In this document: positions 1 to 6,220 of the stretch, piece by piece
Numbering within the stretch: the stretch's first letter is position 1
How the letters are laid out: each line of letters begins with the position of its first letter
Source of the DNA: JBJXGF01 sp046153015
GTDB taxonomy: Bacteria > Actinomycetota > Acidimicrobiia > Acidimicrobiales > CAIXPF01
Assembly (NCBI GenBank): GCA_046153015.1
Contig: JBJXGF010000338.1
Location: forward strand, 1-21,009
Reading direction: 5' to 3'
Length of the DNA: 21,009 nt
Notes under the pieces: model-generated
Told to the model about the DNA's origin: nothing
Database searches by the model: none
Seen by the model: the letters and a program-made list of their open reading frames with translations, nothing else
Translations under genes and position numbers: made by a program

Positions 1-1286
1 CAGGAGGCGGCGGGGCTGGCGGCGGCCGGCGCGACGACGGGGCGGCGGCGCTCCCGGCCGATGGCGGGCGCCGCCGCGGCGGCCGCCAGACAGGCGACGC
101 CGGCGACCACGAACGCCGGCTGGTAGCTGCCGAACAGGTCCCGCATGTAGCCCGCCCCCCAGGCTGCCGCCGCGGCGCCGAGCTGGTGGGCGGCGAACAC
201 CCAACCGAACACCACCGGCGCCCGCTCCCGGCCGAAGACCGACGCGGTCACGGCGATCGTCGGCGGCACGGTGGCCACCCAGTCGAGGCCGTAGAACACC
301 ATGAACCCGGCCAGAGGCAGGCCGGCGGCCTCGAGGGCGGGGTGCAGCACGATCAGCGACAGGCCCCGCAGGGCGTAGTAGGCCACGAGCAGCCGGCGCG
401 GATCGTAACGGTCCGACAACCAACCCGAGCCGATCGTGCCTGCCACGTCGAACAGGCCGATCAGGGCGAGCAGGCTGGCGGCGCTGGTGGACGAGATGCC
501 GTGGTCGTGCGCGGCGGGGATGAAATGGGTCTGGATGAGACCGTTCGTCGACAGGCCGCACACCCAGAAGCTGCCGACGAGCAGCCAGAACGCGCCGGTG
601 GAGCGAGCGAGGCGGAGCCCTTCGAAGGCGAGCCGGATCGGGTTGGCGGCCGGCGCCGGCGCGGGGGGCTCGTCGGGACCGGCCTCGGGGGCGCCGTACG
701 GGCGCAGACCGAGGTCCTCCGGCCGCTCCCGCAGCACGAACACCACCAGCGGCGCCACGCTGAGAGCCGACAGGGCGATCGTGACCGACACCCAGCGCCA
801 ACCCACCGTCTCGGCGAGGTGCGACAACAGGGGAAGGAACACGACCTGTCCGCTGGCGGAGGCGGCGGTGAGGCAGCCGATCACCAGGCTGCGGCGAGCC
901 GCGAACCAGCGGGTGGCGATGGTGGCGGCGAACACGGCGGCCATGCAGCCGGCGCCGACGCCGACGACCACACCCCAGAGCAGCACGAACTGCCACGGGG
1001 TGCGCATCTGCGTGGTCGCCAGCGCGCCGGCGGAGATGGTCACGAGCGCAGCGGTGACGACCCGCCGCAGGCCGTAGCGCTGCATCAACGCCGCGGCGAA
1101 GGGGCCCACCAGCCCGAAGAGCAGCAGGTTGACCGACGCCGCGCCGCCGACGGTCGCCTTCGTCCAACCGAACTCGTCTCCGAGGGGTTCGATCAGCACG
1201 CCGGGCGTGGAGCGGAAGCCGGCCGCGGCAAGCAACGTGACGAAGCCGACGCCGAACACGACCCACGCGTAATGCACTCGCCGCAT
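1..1286 (-). CDS. MFS transporter, OFA/monocarboxylate-porter-like (C-terminus cut by window edge)
   Basis: Reading the minus strand from ATG at 1286 gives 428 codons with no stop before the window edge, so the 3' end is missing. The protein begins MRRVHYAWVVFGVGF and has about 12 hydrophobic segments. After TM2 there is a QRYGLRR loop, the usual MFS loop 2-3 position. The central linker (about residues 195-215) is rich in Pro and Ala, and SGWLSDRYDPRRLL is the matching loop in the second half. This layout is that of MFS_1 proteins in the oxalate/formate-antiporter and monocarboxylate-porter group, which move small organic anions across the inner membrane. The actual substrate cannot be read from the sequence. 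It diverges from a TetR gene 34 bp away, so it is probably that regulator's target. A TACCGT -10 lies 7 nt before the ATG and no Shine-Dalgarno is visible, which suggests a leaderless transcript. Confidence 0.85.
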   Translation of the reverse strand, partial: MRRVHYAWVVFGVGFVTLLAAAGFRSTPGVLIEPLGDEFGWTKATVGGAASVNLLLFGLVGPFAAALMQRYGLRRVVTAALVTISAGALATTQMRTPWQFVLLWGVVVGVGAGCMAAVFAATIATRWFAARRSLVIGCLTAASASGQVVFLPLLSHLAETVGWRWVSVTIALSALSVAPLVVFVLRERPEDLGLRPYGAPEAGPDEPPAPAPAANPIRLAFEGLRLARSTGAFWLLVGSFWVCGLSTNGLIQTHFIPAAHDHGISSTSAASLLALIGLFDVAGTIGSGWLSDRYDPRRLLVAYYALRGLSLIVLHPALEAAGLPLAGFMVFYGLDWVATVPPTIAVTASVFGRERAPVVFGWVFAAHQLGAAAAAWGAGYMRDLFGSYQPAFVVAGVACLAAAAAAPAIGRERRRPVVAPAAASPAAS

Positions 1287-1293
1287 TCGCCGA

Positions 1294-1313
1294 ACGGTAT
1301 CAGATGGTACCGT
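1294..1313. promoter_or_regulatory. Divergent -10 elements forming a palindrome, candidate TetR operator
   Basis: The 18-bp core at 1295-1312 reads CGGTA-N8-TACCG and matches its own reverse complement at 14 of 18 positions. The plus-strand TACCGT (1308-1313) is followed by 7 nt and the TetR ATG. The minus-strand TACCGT (1299-1294) is followed by 7 nt and the MFS ATG. The symmetry therefore fits two overlapping roles: two mirror-image leaderless -10 elements and a repressor site covering both. Confidence 0.6.
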
Positions 1314-1320
1314 AGGCGCC

Positions 1321-1953
1321 ATGCGGGCCCCGAGCACGCCGCGAGGTAGGGCGGTGGTGGATCGGCTGGTGGCCGCCGCCGCGACCGAGTTCCATCGGCG
1401 AGGTCTGCGGGGCGCCAGCCTCGACGACATCCTCGCCACGGCGGGAGCGGGTCGCGGCCAGTTCTACCGGTATTTCGACTCACGAGATGATCTGGTACCG
1501 ATCGTGCTGGAGCGGCAGGTCGACGCGTGGGTCGCCCGCCACGCCGCCCACCTCGGCGGCCTGTCCTCGTTGGAGGGCGTCGAACGCTTCGCCGACGCGC
1601 TGGTGGAGCTGTTCGCGTCCGCCCGGCGGCCGCGCTGGTGCCCGATCGGCGCGCTGGCCGACGACGTGCTGCACGACCCGACGAGCCGCCACGGGCCGGC
1701 GGCGGCGGCCGCGTTCCGACGCATGGCCAGCTACCTGACGACCGGGCTCACCGCAATGCAGGCCGCCGGCCGCCTCGCCCCGCAGGCCGATCCGGAGGCG
1801 CTGGCGCTCACGTTCCTGGCCTGCTTCGAGGGCGGGCTCCTCCTCGCAATCGCCGTCGGTGACGTACGCCCGCTTCGGGGCGCGCTCGACGCGGCGCTCG
1901 CCGCGCTGCGCAACGCCGCGATCACACCGACCGGCGACGCGCCCACGCCCTGA
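1321..1953 (+). CDS. TetR/AcrR-family transcriptional regulator
   Basis: This 210-aa protein has the normal TetR length. The N-terminal helix-turn-helix spans about residues 14-58: RLVAAAATEFHRRGLRGASL, then DDILATAGAGRGQFYRYF with the typical FYRYFDSRDDL recognition-helix end. The remaining 150 residues are helical and Ala/Leu-rich, as expected of a ligand-binding and dimerisation domain; its ligand cannot be predicted. TetR proteins usually repress a neighbouring divergent gene and release DNA on ligand binding. Here the neighbour is the MFS transporter, and the shared 34-bp gap carries a palindrome. No Shine-Dalgarno precedes the ATG, and a TACCGT -10 lies 7 nt before it, so translation is probably leaderless. 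It ends 24 bp from the convergent arsR. Confidence 0.92.
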   Translation: MRAPSTPRGRAVVDRLVAAAATEFHRRGLRGASLDDILATAGAGRGQFYRYFDSRDDLVPIVLERQVDAWVARHAAHLGGLSSLEGVERFADALVELFASARRPRWCPIGALADDVLHDPTSRHGPAAAAAFRRMASYLTTGLTAMQAAGRLAPQADPEALALTFLACFEGGLLLAIAVGDVRPLRGALDAALAALRNAAITPTGDAPTP

Positions 1954-1977
1954 CCGGTGAGGGCCAGCGCGGACCGT

Positions 1978-2310
1978 TCACGCGAGCGCGCCCTCGCCCA
2001 GCGCACCCCGCAGCGCCGCGAGCCGATCCCGGCGGAGCCGGAACCAGGCCCACTTCCCCCGCTGCTCCCGTTCCACCAACCCGGCGGCGACGAGGAGTGA
2101 GAGGTGGTGGCTGACCGTCGGCTGCGACCGGCCCACCGCGGCGGGCAGGTCGCAGGCGCACAACTCGCCGGCCGGGGCGGTGGCGAGCATCGACACGAGC
2201 CGCAGCCGGGCGGGGTCCGCCAGCGCCTTCATCTGCGCCGCCAGCGCCTCGGCGGTCGGCTCGTCCAACGGCGCGGTCAAGACGCAGCAGCGGTCGTCTC
2301 GAAGTTCCAT
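1978..2310 (-). CDS. arsR: ArsR/SmtB-family metalloregulator
   Basis: This 110-aa winged-helix repressor starts at ATG 2310. It carries the family core: KALADPARLRLVSML (about 28-42), the ELCACDL segment (49-55), the recognition helix SQPTVSHHLSLLVAAGLV (62-79) and the wing REQRGKWAWFRL. Cysteines occur at 8-9 (adjacent), 51 and 53. Paired N-terminal Cys plus a Cys in the ELCxCDL helix resembles the As(III) site of Corynebacterium glutamicum ArsR, so arsenite or antimonite is the likely inducer. This is inferred by analogy. The gene diverges from an arsI-like lyase, with a perfect inverted repeat in the gap, which fits autorepression and control of that gene. The start is supported by a TTGCCA/CAATCT promoter ending 6 nt upstream and by the lack of a Shine-Dalgarno. 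Confidence 0.92.
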   Translation of the reverse strand: MELRDDRCCVLTAPLDEPTAEALAAQMKALADPARLRLVSMLATAPAGELCACDLPAAVGRSQPTVSHHLSLLVAAGLVEREQRGKWAWFRLRRDRLAALRGALGEGALA

Positions 2311-2316
2311 GCGAAC

Positions 2317-2345
2317 AGATTGACAGATGTCGAATCGTCTGGCAA
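2317..2345 (-). promoter_or_regulatory. Candidate arsR promoter
   Basis: On the minus strand, TTGCCA (2345-2340) and CAATCT (2322-2317) are separated by 17 bp. The -10 ends 6 nt before the arsR ATG, so the transcript would start at or next to the start codon. On the plus strand a TTGACA (2320-2325) could serve as the -35 for arsI, but no good -10 follows it at the usual distance. Confidence 0.5.
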
Positions 2346-2367
2346 CGTATCGAAGGAAATCGATACG
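2346..2367. promoter_or_regulatory. Candidate ArsR operator, perfect inverted repeat
   Basis: The sequence reads CGTATCG-N8-CGATACG, with perfect 7-bp arms, and lies in the 84-bp gap between arsR and arsI. Its right arm ends 27 nt before the arsI ATG. ArsR-family operators are typically inverted repeats of this size with ATCRA-like half-sites, so this is the best candidate for the site controlling both genes. Confidence 0.65.
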
Positions 2368-2394
2368 AGTAACTTGCTTCCGGGAGGAACCGCC

Positions 2395-2847
2395 ATGCGC
2401 GTGCAGCTCGCCCTCAACGTCACCGATCTCGACGAAGCGGTCGACTTCTACACCAAGATGTTCGCCACCGCCCCGTACAAGGTGAAGCCGGGCTACGCCA
2501 ACTGGGAGATCACCGACCCCCCGCTCAAGCTGGTGGTGTTCGAGAACCCCGCCGCCGAGCCGGGCTCGATCAACCACCTCGGCGTCGAGACCGACTCCGC
2601 CGAGCAGGTCGTGGCCGCCGAAGCCCGCCTCGCCGACGCCGGGTTGGCGACCACCGGCATCGACGACACCATCTGCTGCTTCGCCGAGAAGGTCGAGACC
2701 TGGGTCCACGGCCCGGCGGGGCATCGCTGGGAGTGGTACGTCAAGCAGGCCGACCACGATACGCAGCTCGCCAACGTCGTCCTCGCGCACAGCAACACCG
2801 CCGGCTCGACCACGGCCGGCGCCTGCTGCAGCAACGGCGACAGCTGA
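2395..2847 (+). CDS. arsI: ArsI/CadI-family C-As lyase (VOC-fold dioxygenase)
   Basis: This 150-aa protein resembles mycobacterial CadI and bacterial ArsI, non-heme Fe(II) VOC-fold enzymes. ArsI cleaves the carbon-arsenic bond of trivalent organoarsenicals such as methylarsenite and releases As(III). Visible landmarks are the start MRVQLALNVTDLDEAVDFYT, the family phrase KPGYANWEITDPPLKLV (31-47), His61 in INHLGVE, the vicinal substrate pair Cys94-Cys95 in DTICCFAEKV, and Glu113 in GHRWEWYV. His61 and Glu113 are the expected iron ligands. A short tail ends GACCSNGDS with a second Cys pair (144-145), as in CadI-type proteins. GGGAGGA (2381-2387) is a good ribosome site for the ATG. It diverges from arsR. 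No arsM, ACR3 or ArsC gene is in the window, so the product As(III) would need to be exported by something elsewhere. CadI, known as cadmium-induced, is the alternative name. Confidence 0.88.
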   Translation: MRVQLALNVTDLDEAVDFYTKMFATAPYKVKPGYANWEITDPPLKLVVFENPAAEPGSINHLGVETDSAEQVVAAEARLADAGLATTGIDDTICCFAEKVETWVHGPAGHRWEWYVKQADHDTQLANVVLAHSNTAGSTTAGACCSNGDS

Positions 2848-2862
2848 CGCTCCGTTGCGGAT

Positions 2863-2881
2863 CCGGCGGCCCGACCGCCGG
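2863..2881. terminator. Hairpin between convergent arsI and copB
   Basis: CCGGCGG (2863-2869) and CCGCCGG (2875-2881) form a 7-bp all-GC stem with a 5-nt loop. It sits exactly between the arsI stop (2845-2847) and the copB stop (2884-2882). There is no T-run on either side. It could act as a bidirectional terminator of the U-less type common in high-GC actinobacteria. Confidence 0.45.
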
Positions 2882-4996
2882 TCAGCTCTGCGCCGTCCGG
2901 CCGTCGTGGGCGCCTGGGCGGAGGTCGAGACGGCGCAGGAGCTGTGCGTTGACGGCGACGATGATGGTGGAGAGCGACATGGCCACCGCCGCCAGCGCGG
3001 GCGGGATGGTGACCCCGGCGAAGGCCAGGGCGCCGGCGGCCACCGGGAGCGTGGCGACGTTGTAGCCGGCGGCCCACACGAGGTTCTGGACCATCTTGCG
3101 GTAGCTGGCCCGGGAGAGATCGATGACCCCGGCCACGGCTCGCGGGTCGTCGGAGGAGAGGATGACCCCGGCCGACTCGATGGCCACGTCGGTTCCGGCG
3201 CCGATGGCGATGCCCACATCGGCTCGGGCCAGCGCGGGGGCGTCGTTCACGCCGTCGCCGACCATCGCCACGCGCCGGCCGAGGGCCTGGAGCGAGGCCA
3301 CGGCCTGGTCCTTCTCGGCCGGTTGGACCTCGGCGAAGACGTGGTCAATACCGAGCTCGGCGGCTACGGCGTCGGCCACCTGCCGGGCGTCGCCGGTGAT
3401 GAGCACGACCCGGGCGCCGCGTTCGTGCAGCAAACGGACGGCAGCGCGTGATTCGGGACGGATCTCGTCGGCGACGGTGACCGCGCCGGCGACCTGGCCG
3501 TCGATCAGCACGTACAGGACGGCGTCGCCTCGCTCGCGCCACGCGCGGGTAGCGGCTGCGAGCTGCTCAGGCGGCTCGACGCCGAGGTGCGCGAGCAGCG
3601 CCGGCCCGCCCACCGCGACGGTCACGCCCTCAACGGCGCCGGTGACGCCCCGCCCAGGCAGGGCCTCGAAGTCCTCCGCTCGGGGTAGGTTGCTGAGCCC
3701 GCCGGCGGCGGCGACGATGGCCCGGGCGACGGGGTGCTCGCTGGCCGCTTCGACCGCCGCGGCGCGTCGGAGCAGGTCGCCGCGGTCGATCCCTCCAACG
3801 GTCACCACGTCGGTCACGGCGTGGTTGCCCTTGGTGAGCGTGCCGGTCTTGTCGAAGAGCACCGTGTCGATGCTGCGCATCCGTTCGAGAGCGAGACGGT
3901 CCTTCACGAGGATCCCGGCTCGGGCCGACACCGCGGTGGAGATGGCGATCACGAGCGGGATGGCGAGGCCGAGGGCGTGCGGGCAGGCGATCACCAGCAC
4001 GGTGACCGCCGCGACCACACCGACGCCGGGTGAGCCGACGAGCGTCCAGCTGAGCGCCGCCGCCAGCGCGGTGACGGCGGCGAGATAGAACAGGGCGGCG
4101 GCGGCCCGGTCGGCCAGCGCCTGGGCCCGCGAGCGCGAGCGCTGCGCGTCGGCCACGAGGCGCTGGATGCCCGACAGCGCCGTGTCCTCGCCCAGCGCGT
4201 CGACCCGGACCCTGATGGCGGAATCGGTCGACACCGCGCCGGCCACGACCCGGTCGCCGCGGCCTCGATGCACCGGCCGGGACTCGCCGGTGAGCATCGA
4301 CTCGTCCAGGTTGGCGGCGCCTTCGACGATGGTCCCATCCGCCGGCGCCCGGCCGCCGGGCCGTACGAGCACCACGTCGCCGACGGCGAGCTCGTCGAGC
4401 AACACCGACTCCACGCCGGCGTCGGTGACCCGCTCGGCCTCGTCGGGCAGCAGCTCGGCCAGCGCCGCCAACGCGCCCGACGCCTGACCGACCGCCCGCA
4501 TCTCCTGCCAGTGCCCGAGCAGCATGACCACGATCAGGGCGGCCAGCTCCCACCAGAAGTCCAGGTCGCCGAGCCCGAGGCTGGAGGCCAGCGAGGCGGC
4601 GAAGGCGACCGTGATCGCCACGGCGACGAGCAGCATCATGCCCGGCCGGCGGGCTCGCAGCTCGGCCCACCCACCGGTGAGGAACGGACGCCCGCCGACC
4701 ACGAACACCGCCGCGCCGAGCAGCGGGGCGACGAGGTCGGCGCCGGGGAACTCGAGCCGGTACCCGAACCAGTCCTGGACCATCTCGGAGAACACGACCA
4801 CCGGCACGGCCAGCAGCAGGCTCCACCAGAACAGTCGACGGAACAGCTCTGCGTGCCCGGTATGGTCATGCACCCCGCCAGCGGGGTCGGGCCGATGACC
4901 ACCTCCCCCGTGGCTGTCGTGGCCGGCGTCCGATTCAGGGACTCGGCCGTGATGCTGCTCGCCGTGGTGCTGCAGGTTCGTCGACATCGTTTCCAT
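2882..4996 (-). CDS. copB: Copper-transporting P1B-type ATPase, CopB group
   Basis: This 704-aa integral membrane pump uses ATP to export copper (CopB group, CPH motif). The N-terminus (1-48) is His-rich rather than carrying the CxxC metal-binding domains of CopA. Transmembrane segments begin near 56. The A-domain TGES lies at 236-239, the metal-site CPH at 338-340, the phosphorylation motif DKTGTLT at 382-388, the nucleotide-binding SEHP at 419-422, the hinge GDGVNDAP at 580-587, and YN (645-646) with MSLST (673-677) in the last helices. CPH together with YN and MSxST is the CopB signature. ATG 4996 is chosen because GGAGG lies 9 nt upstream of it; ATG 4987 is the alternative. A CueR/MerR-type operator-promoter sits about 40 bp upstream. 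The usual regulator gene beyond it is reduced to a remnant, so control is probably in trans. Confidence 0.93.
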   Translation of the reverse strand: METMSTNLQHHGEQHHGRVPESDAGHDSHGGGGHRPDPAGGVHDHTGHAELFRRLFWWSLLLAVPVVVFSEMVQDWFGYRLEFPGADLVAPLLGAAVFVVGGRPFLTGGWAELRARRPGMMLLVAVAITVAFAASLASSLGLGDLDFWWELAALIVVMLLGHWQEMRAVGQASGALAALAELLPDEAERVTDAGVESVLLDELAVGDVVLVRPGGRAPADGTIVEGAANLDESMLTGESRPVHRGRGDRVVAGAVSTDSAIRVRVDALGEDTALSGIQRLVADAQRSRSRAQALADRAAAALFYLAAVTALAAALSWTLVGSPGVGVVAAVTVLVIACPHALGLAIPLVIAISTAVSARAGILVKDRLALERMRSIDTVLFDKTGTLTKGNHAVTDVVTVGGIDRGDLLRRAAAVEAASEHPVARAIVAAAGGLSNLPRAEDFEALPGRGVTGAVEGVTVAVGGPALLAHLGVEPPEQLAAATRAWRERGDAVLYVLIDGQVAGAVTVADEIRPESRAAVRLLHERGARVVLITGDARQVADAVAAELGIDHVFAEVQPAEKDQAVASLQALGRRVAMVGDGVNDAPALARADVGIAIGAGTDVAIESAGVILSSDDPRAVAGVIDLSRASYRKMVQNLVWAAGYNVATLPVAAGALAFAGVTIPPALAAVAMSLSTIIVAVNAQLLRRLDLRPGAHDGRTAQS

Positions 4997-5033
4997 CGGG
5001 CTTTTCCTCCCCGCTACGTGCCTCGACGCCGTG

Positions 5034-5065
5034 ACCGTAAACCTTCCCCTGCACTGGAAGGTCAA
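5034..5065 (-). promoter_or_regulatory. CueR/MerR-type operator-promoter of copB
   Basis: The inverted repeat ACCTTCC-N8-GGAAGGT occupies 5041-5062 and matches the classic copper-MerR (CueR) box. On the minus strand, TTGACC (5065-5060) is the -35. TTACGG (5040-5035, spacer 19) or TACGGT (5039-5034, spacer 20) is the -10. An overlong 19-20 bp spacer containing the dyad is the hallmark of promoters untwisted by MerR-family activators. The promoter points at copB. Confidence 0.85.
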
Positions 5066-5067
5066 GG

Positions 5068-5210
5068 GGGTGGGACGACCTCGACAGCCGCATCGCCGCC
5101 CTCGACCAGACCCGCCGGCGGCTCCACCACCTGGCGACGCGGGCGGAGCACCTCGACCCCACCGACGACATCGACCCCACCGCTGCCAGGTCATCACCGA
5201 CACGCGCTGA
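5068..5210 (+). pseudogene. C-terminal remnant of a MerR-family heavy-metal regulator
   Basis: Starting at TGG 5071 the plus strand encodes WDDLDSRIAALDQTRRRL and then HHLATRAEHLDPTDDIDP. This resembles the dimerisation helix and LDPADCTDP-type tail of actinobacterial MerR regulators. At about 5179 the frame must shift (one base appears lost). In the new frame 5181-5210 reads RCQVITDTR and stops at TGA 5208-5210, which is the metal-loop tail such proteins end with. The expected Cys of the DC pair is Asp here. No helix-turn-helix precedes it, and the remnant begins only about 5 bp from the copB operator. The start codon and roughly the first two thirds of the gene are therefore gone, apparently by a deletion ending in the G-run at 5066-5073. 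The call rests on recognising the family's tail by eye. Confidence 0.7.
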
Positions 5211-5233
5211 GCGGCGCCGCTACGGCGGCGTCA

Positions 5234-5278
5234 GGCCGTTCGGCTTCTGGCCGCTCGACTTCAGGCCGCTCGGCTTCA
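5234..5278. repeat. Three tandem 15-bp repeats at the gerW-like 3' end
   Basis: Copies lie at 5234-5248, 5249-5263 and 5264-5278, each a variant of GGCCGCTCGGCTTCA with one to three differences. The last copy includes the stop codon of the GerW-like gene. The array sits in the 65-bp gap that separates this gene from the MerR remnant. Confidence 0.8.
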
Positions 5279-5644
5279 ATCCATGGCGCGGAGAAGCCGC
5301 ATCACGACGCTGCGCAGCACGAGCATGCCGGCCAGCACCGCGGCCAGGCGGGCGAGCATCATGCGCGTGGTGTCGACGGCGGGCTGCCAGGTCACGTCGT
5401 CGCCCCTGACCACGTACACGCCGAGGGGCCGCGCGTTCACCGCGAAGCCCATCCCGGCGCCCGAGCCGGGGCGGGCGGCGCCCTCGGGGGCGGCGCCCTC
5501 CCCGCCGCCGCCGGCGCCGCGCACCGCGGCGACCGGAATCACCGTCACGCCGTTCTGCTCGTACGGGTCGCCGAACACCCGCTTGACGGTGAAGGCGTCT
5601 CGGGCGCCGTCGAGGCGGTCGAGCACAGTCGAGCTCATGGTCAT
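5276..5644 (-). CDS. GerW/YtfJ-family protein
   Basis: This 122-aa protein matches the GerW (YtfJ) layout. It has an N-terminal region ending in TVIPVAAVRGAGGGGEG (about 34-50), a Gly/Ala-rich low-complexity stretch, then GMGFAVNARPLGVYVVRGDDVTWQPAVD (about 64-91) and a hydrophobic C-terminal helix (MLARLAAVLAGMLVLRSVVM). Bacillus YtfJ is a spore protein needed for germination, but homologues are widespread in actinobacteria that do not form endospores, where the role is unknown. The C-terminal helix suggests membrane association. The ATG at 5644 is preferred because a TAAGAC element lies 6 nt upstream, like other leaderless starts here; ATG 5638 is equally possible. It follows the phosphatase-like gene by 27 bp on the same strand and may be co-transcribed with it. 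Confidence 0.8.
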   Translation of the reverse strand: MTMSSTVLDRLDGARDAFTVKRVFGDPYEQNGVTVIPVAAVRGAGGGGEGAAPEGAARPGSGAGMGFAVNARPLGVYVVRGDDVTWQPAVDTTRMMLARLAAVLAGMLVLRSVVMRLLRAMD

Positions 5645-5671
5645 GGCAGAGTCTTACCCAGTTGAGACGGC

Positions 5672-6136
5672 TTACCCCGCGGGGGCGATGCGGCGACGCT
5701 CGGCGGCGATGAACTCCGCCCAGGGCGGGTAGTCCTCGGGGTTCCAGATCGAGCGGACGTGCCGGTCGGCGTCCTCGGCGCTCCAGACGCCCTTGCGCAG
5801 GGCGTAGAGGGCGTAGAACGCGCTCACCCGGTAGTTCGCGGCGCAGTGCACATGGACGGTTCGGCCCTCGTGGGCGTCCATGGCCGAGGTGAAGGCGTCG
5901 AGGTCGGCCCTGCTGGGCGCGGCGAAATCGACCGGGATGTAGACGTAGTCGACGCCCTGACCGCGGACCACGTCGGCCTCGCCCGGCGTCGCCCAGTCGC
6001 TCTCGTGGGGCAACAGGTCGATCACCGCGTGGTACCCGGCGGCGGCGAGCCCGGCGAGCGCCTCGAGCGGCACGGCGCCTGAGGTGGTGAGCCGATCGTC
6101 GATGCGGTGGAAGTTGGTGCTGGCCTCGATGCTCAC
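5672..6136 (-). CDS. Protein-tyrosine-phosphatase-like protein with CX4R loop
   Basis: This 154-aa cytosolic protein has the fold outline of small dual-specificity phosphatases (DUF442/BLH-like). It has STNFHRIDDRLTTSGAVPLE at the start, YHAVIDLLPHESD (35-47), VDYVYIPVDFAAPS (62-75) and the candidate active-site segment VHVHCAANYRVSAF (94-107). In that segment Cys98 and Arg103 are separated by four residues, whereas canonical tyrosine phosphatases have CX5R. The Ser at 105 falls where the P-loop Ser would lie if the loop were one residue shorter. The enzyme may be an unusual phosphatase or have lost activity. GTG 6136 is chosen because AGGAG lies 6-7 nt upstream and the family start SIEASTNFHRI follows directly. 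It lies immediately upstream of the GerW-like gene. Confidence 0.78.
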   Translation of the reverse strand: MSIEASTNFHRIDDRLTTSGAVPLEALAGLAAAGYHAVIDLLPHESDWATPGEADVVRGQGVDYVYIPVDFAAPSRADLDAFTSAMDAHEGRTVHVHCAANYRVSAFYALYALRKGVWSAEDADRHVRSIWNPEDYPPWAEFIAAERRRIAPAG

Positions 6137-6220
6137 CGGACGCTCCTGGTCGACGCTCGTCGGGGACCGACCCAGTGTGGCGCGTAGGGTGGACGGGCAC
6201 CGACTCGAGGGAGGTCCCCC

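Noticed and set aside
186..1349. Long plus-strand open frame opposite the left MFS gene
   Set aside because: The translation is low-complexity Arg/Gly/His/Gln-rich with no domain, and the minus strand has a clear 12-helix transporter with a proper promoter.
4268..5665. Plus-strand open frame opposite copB that runs through the MerR remnant
   Set aside because: It uses a different frame from the MerR-like tail, shows no family motif, and lies mostly antisense to copB.
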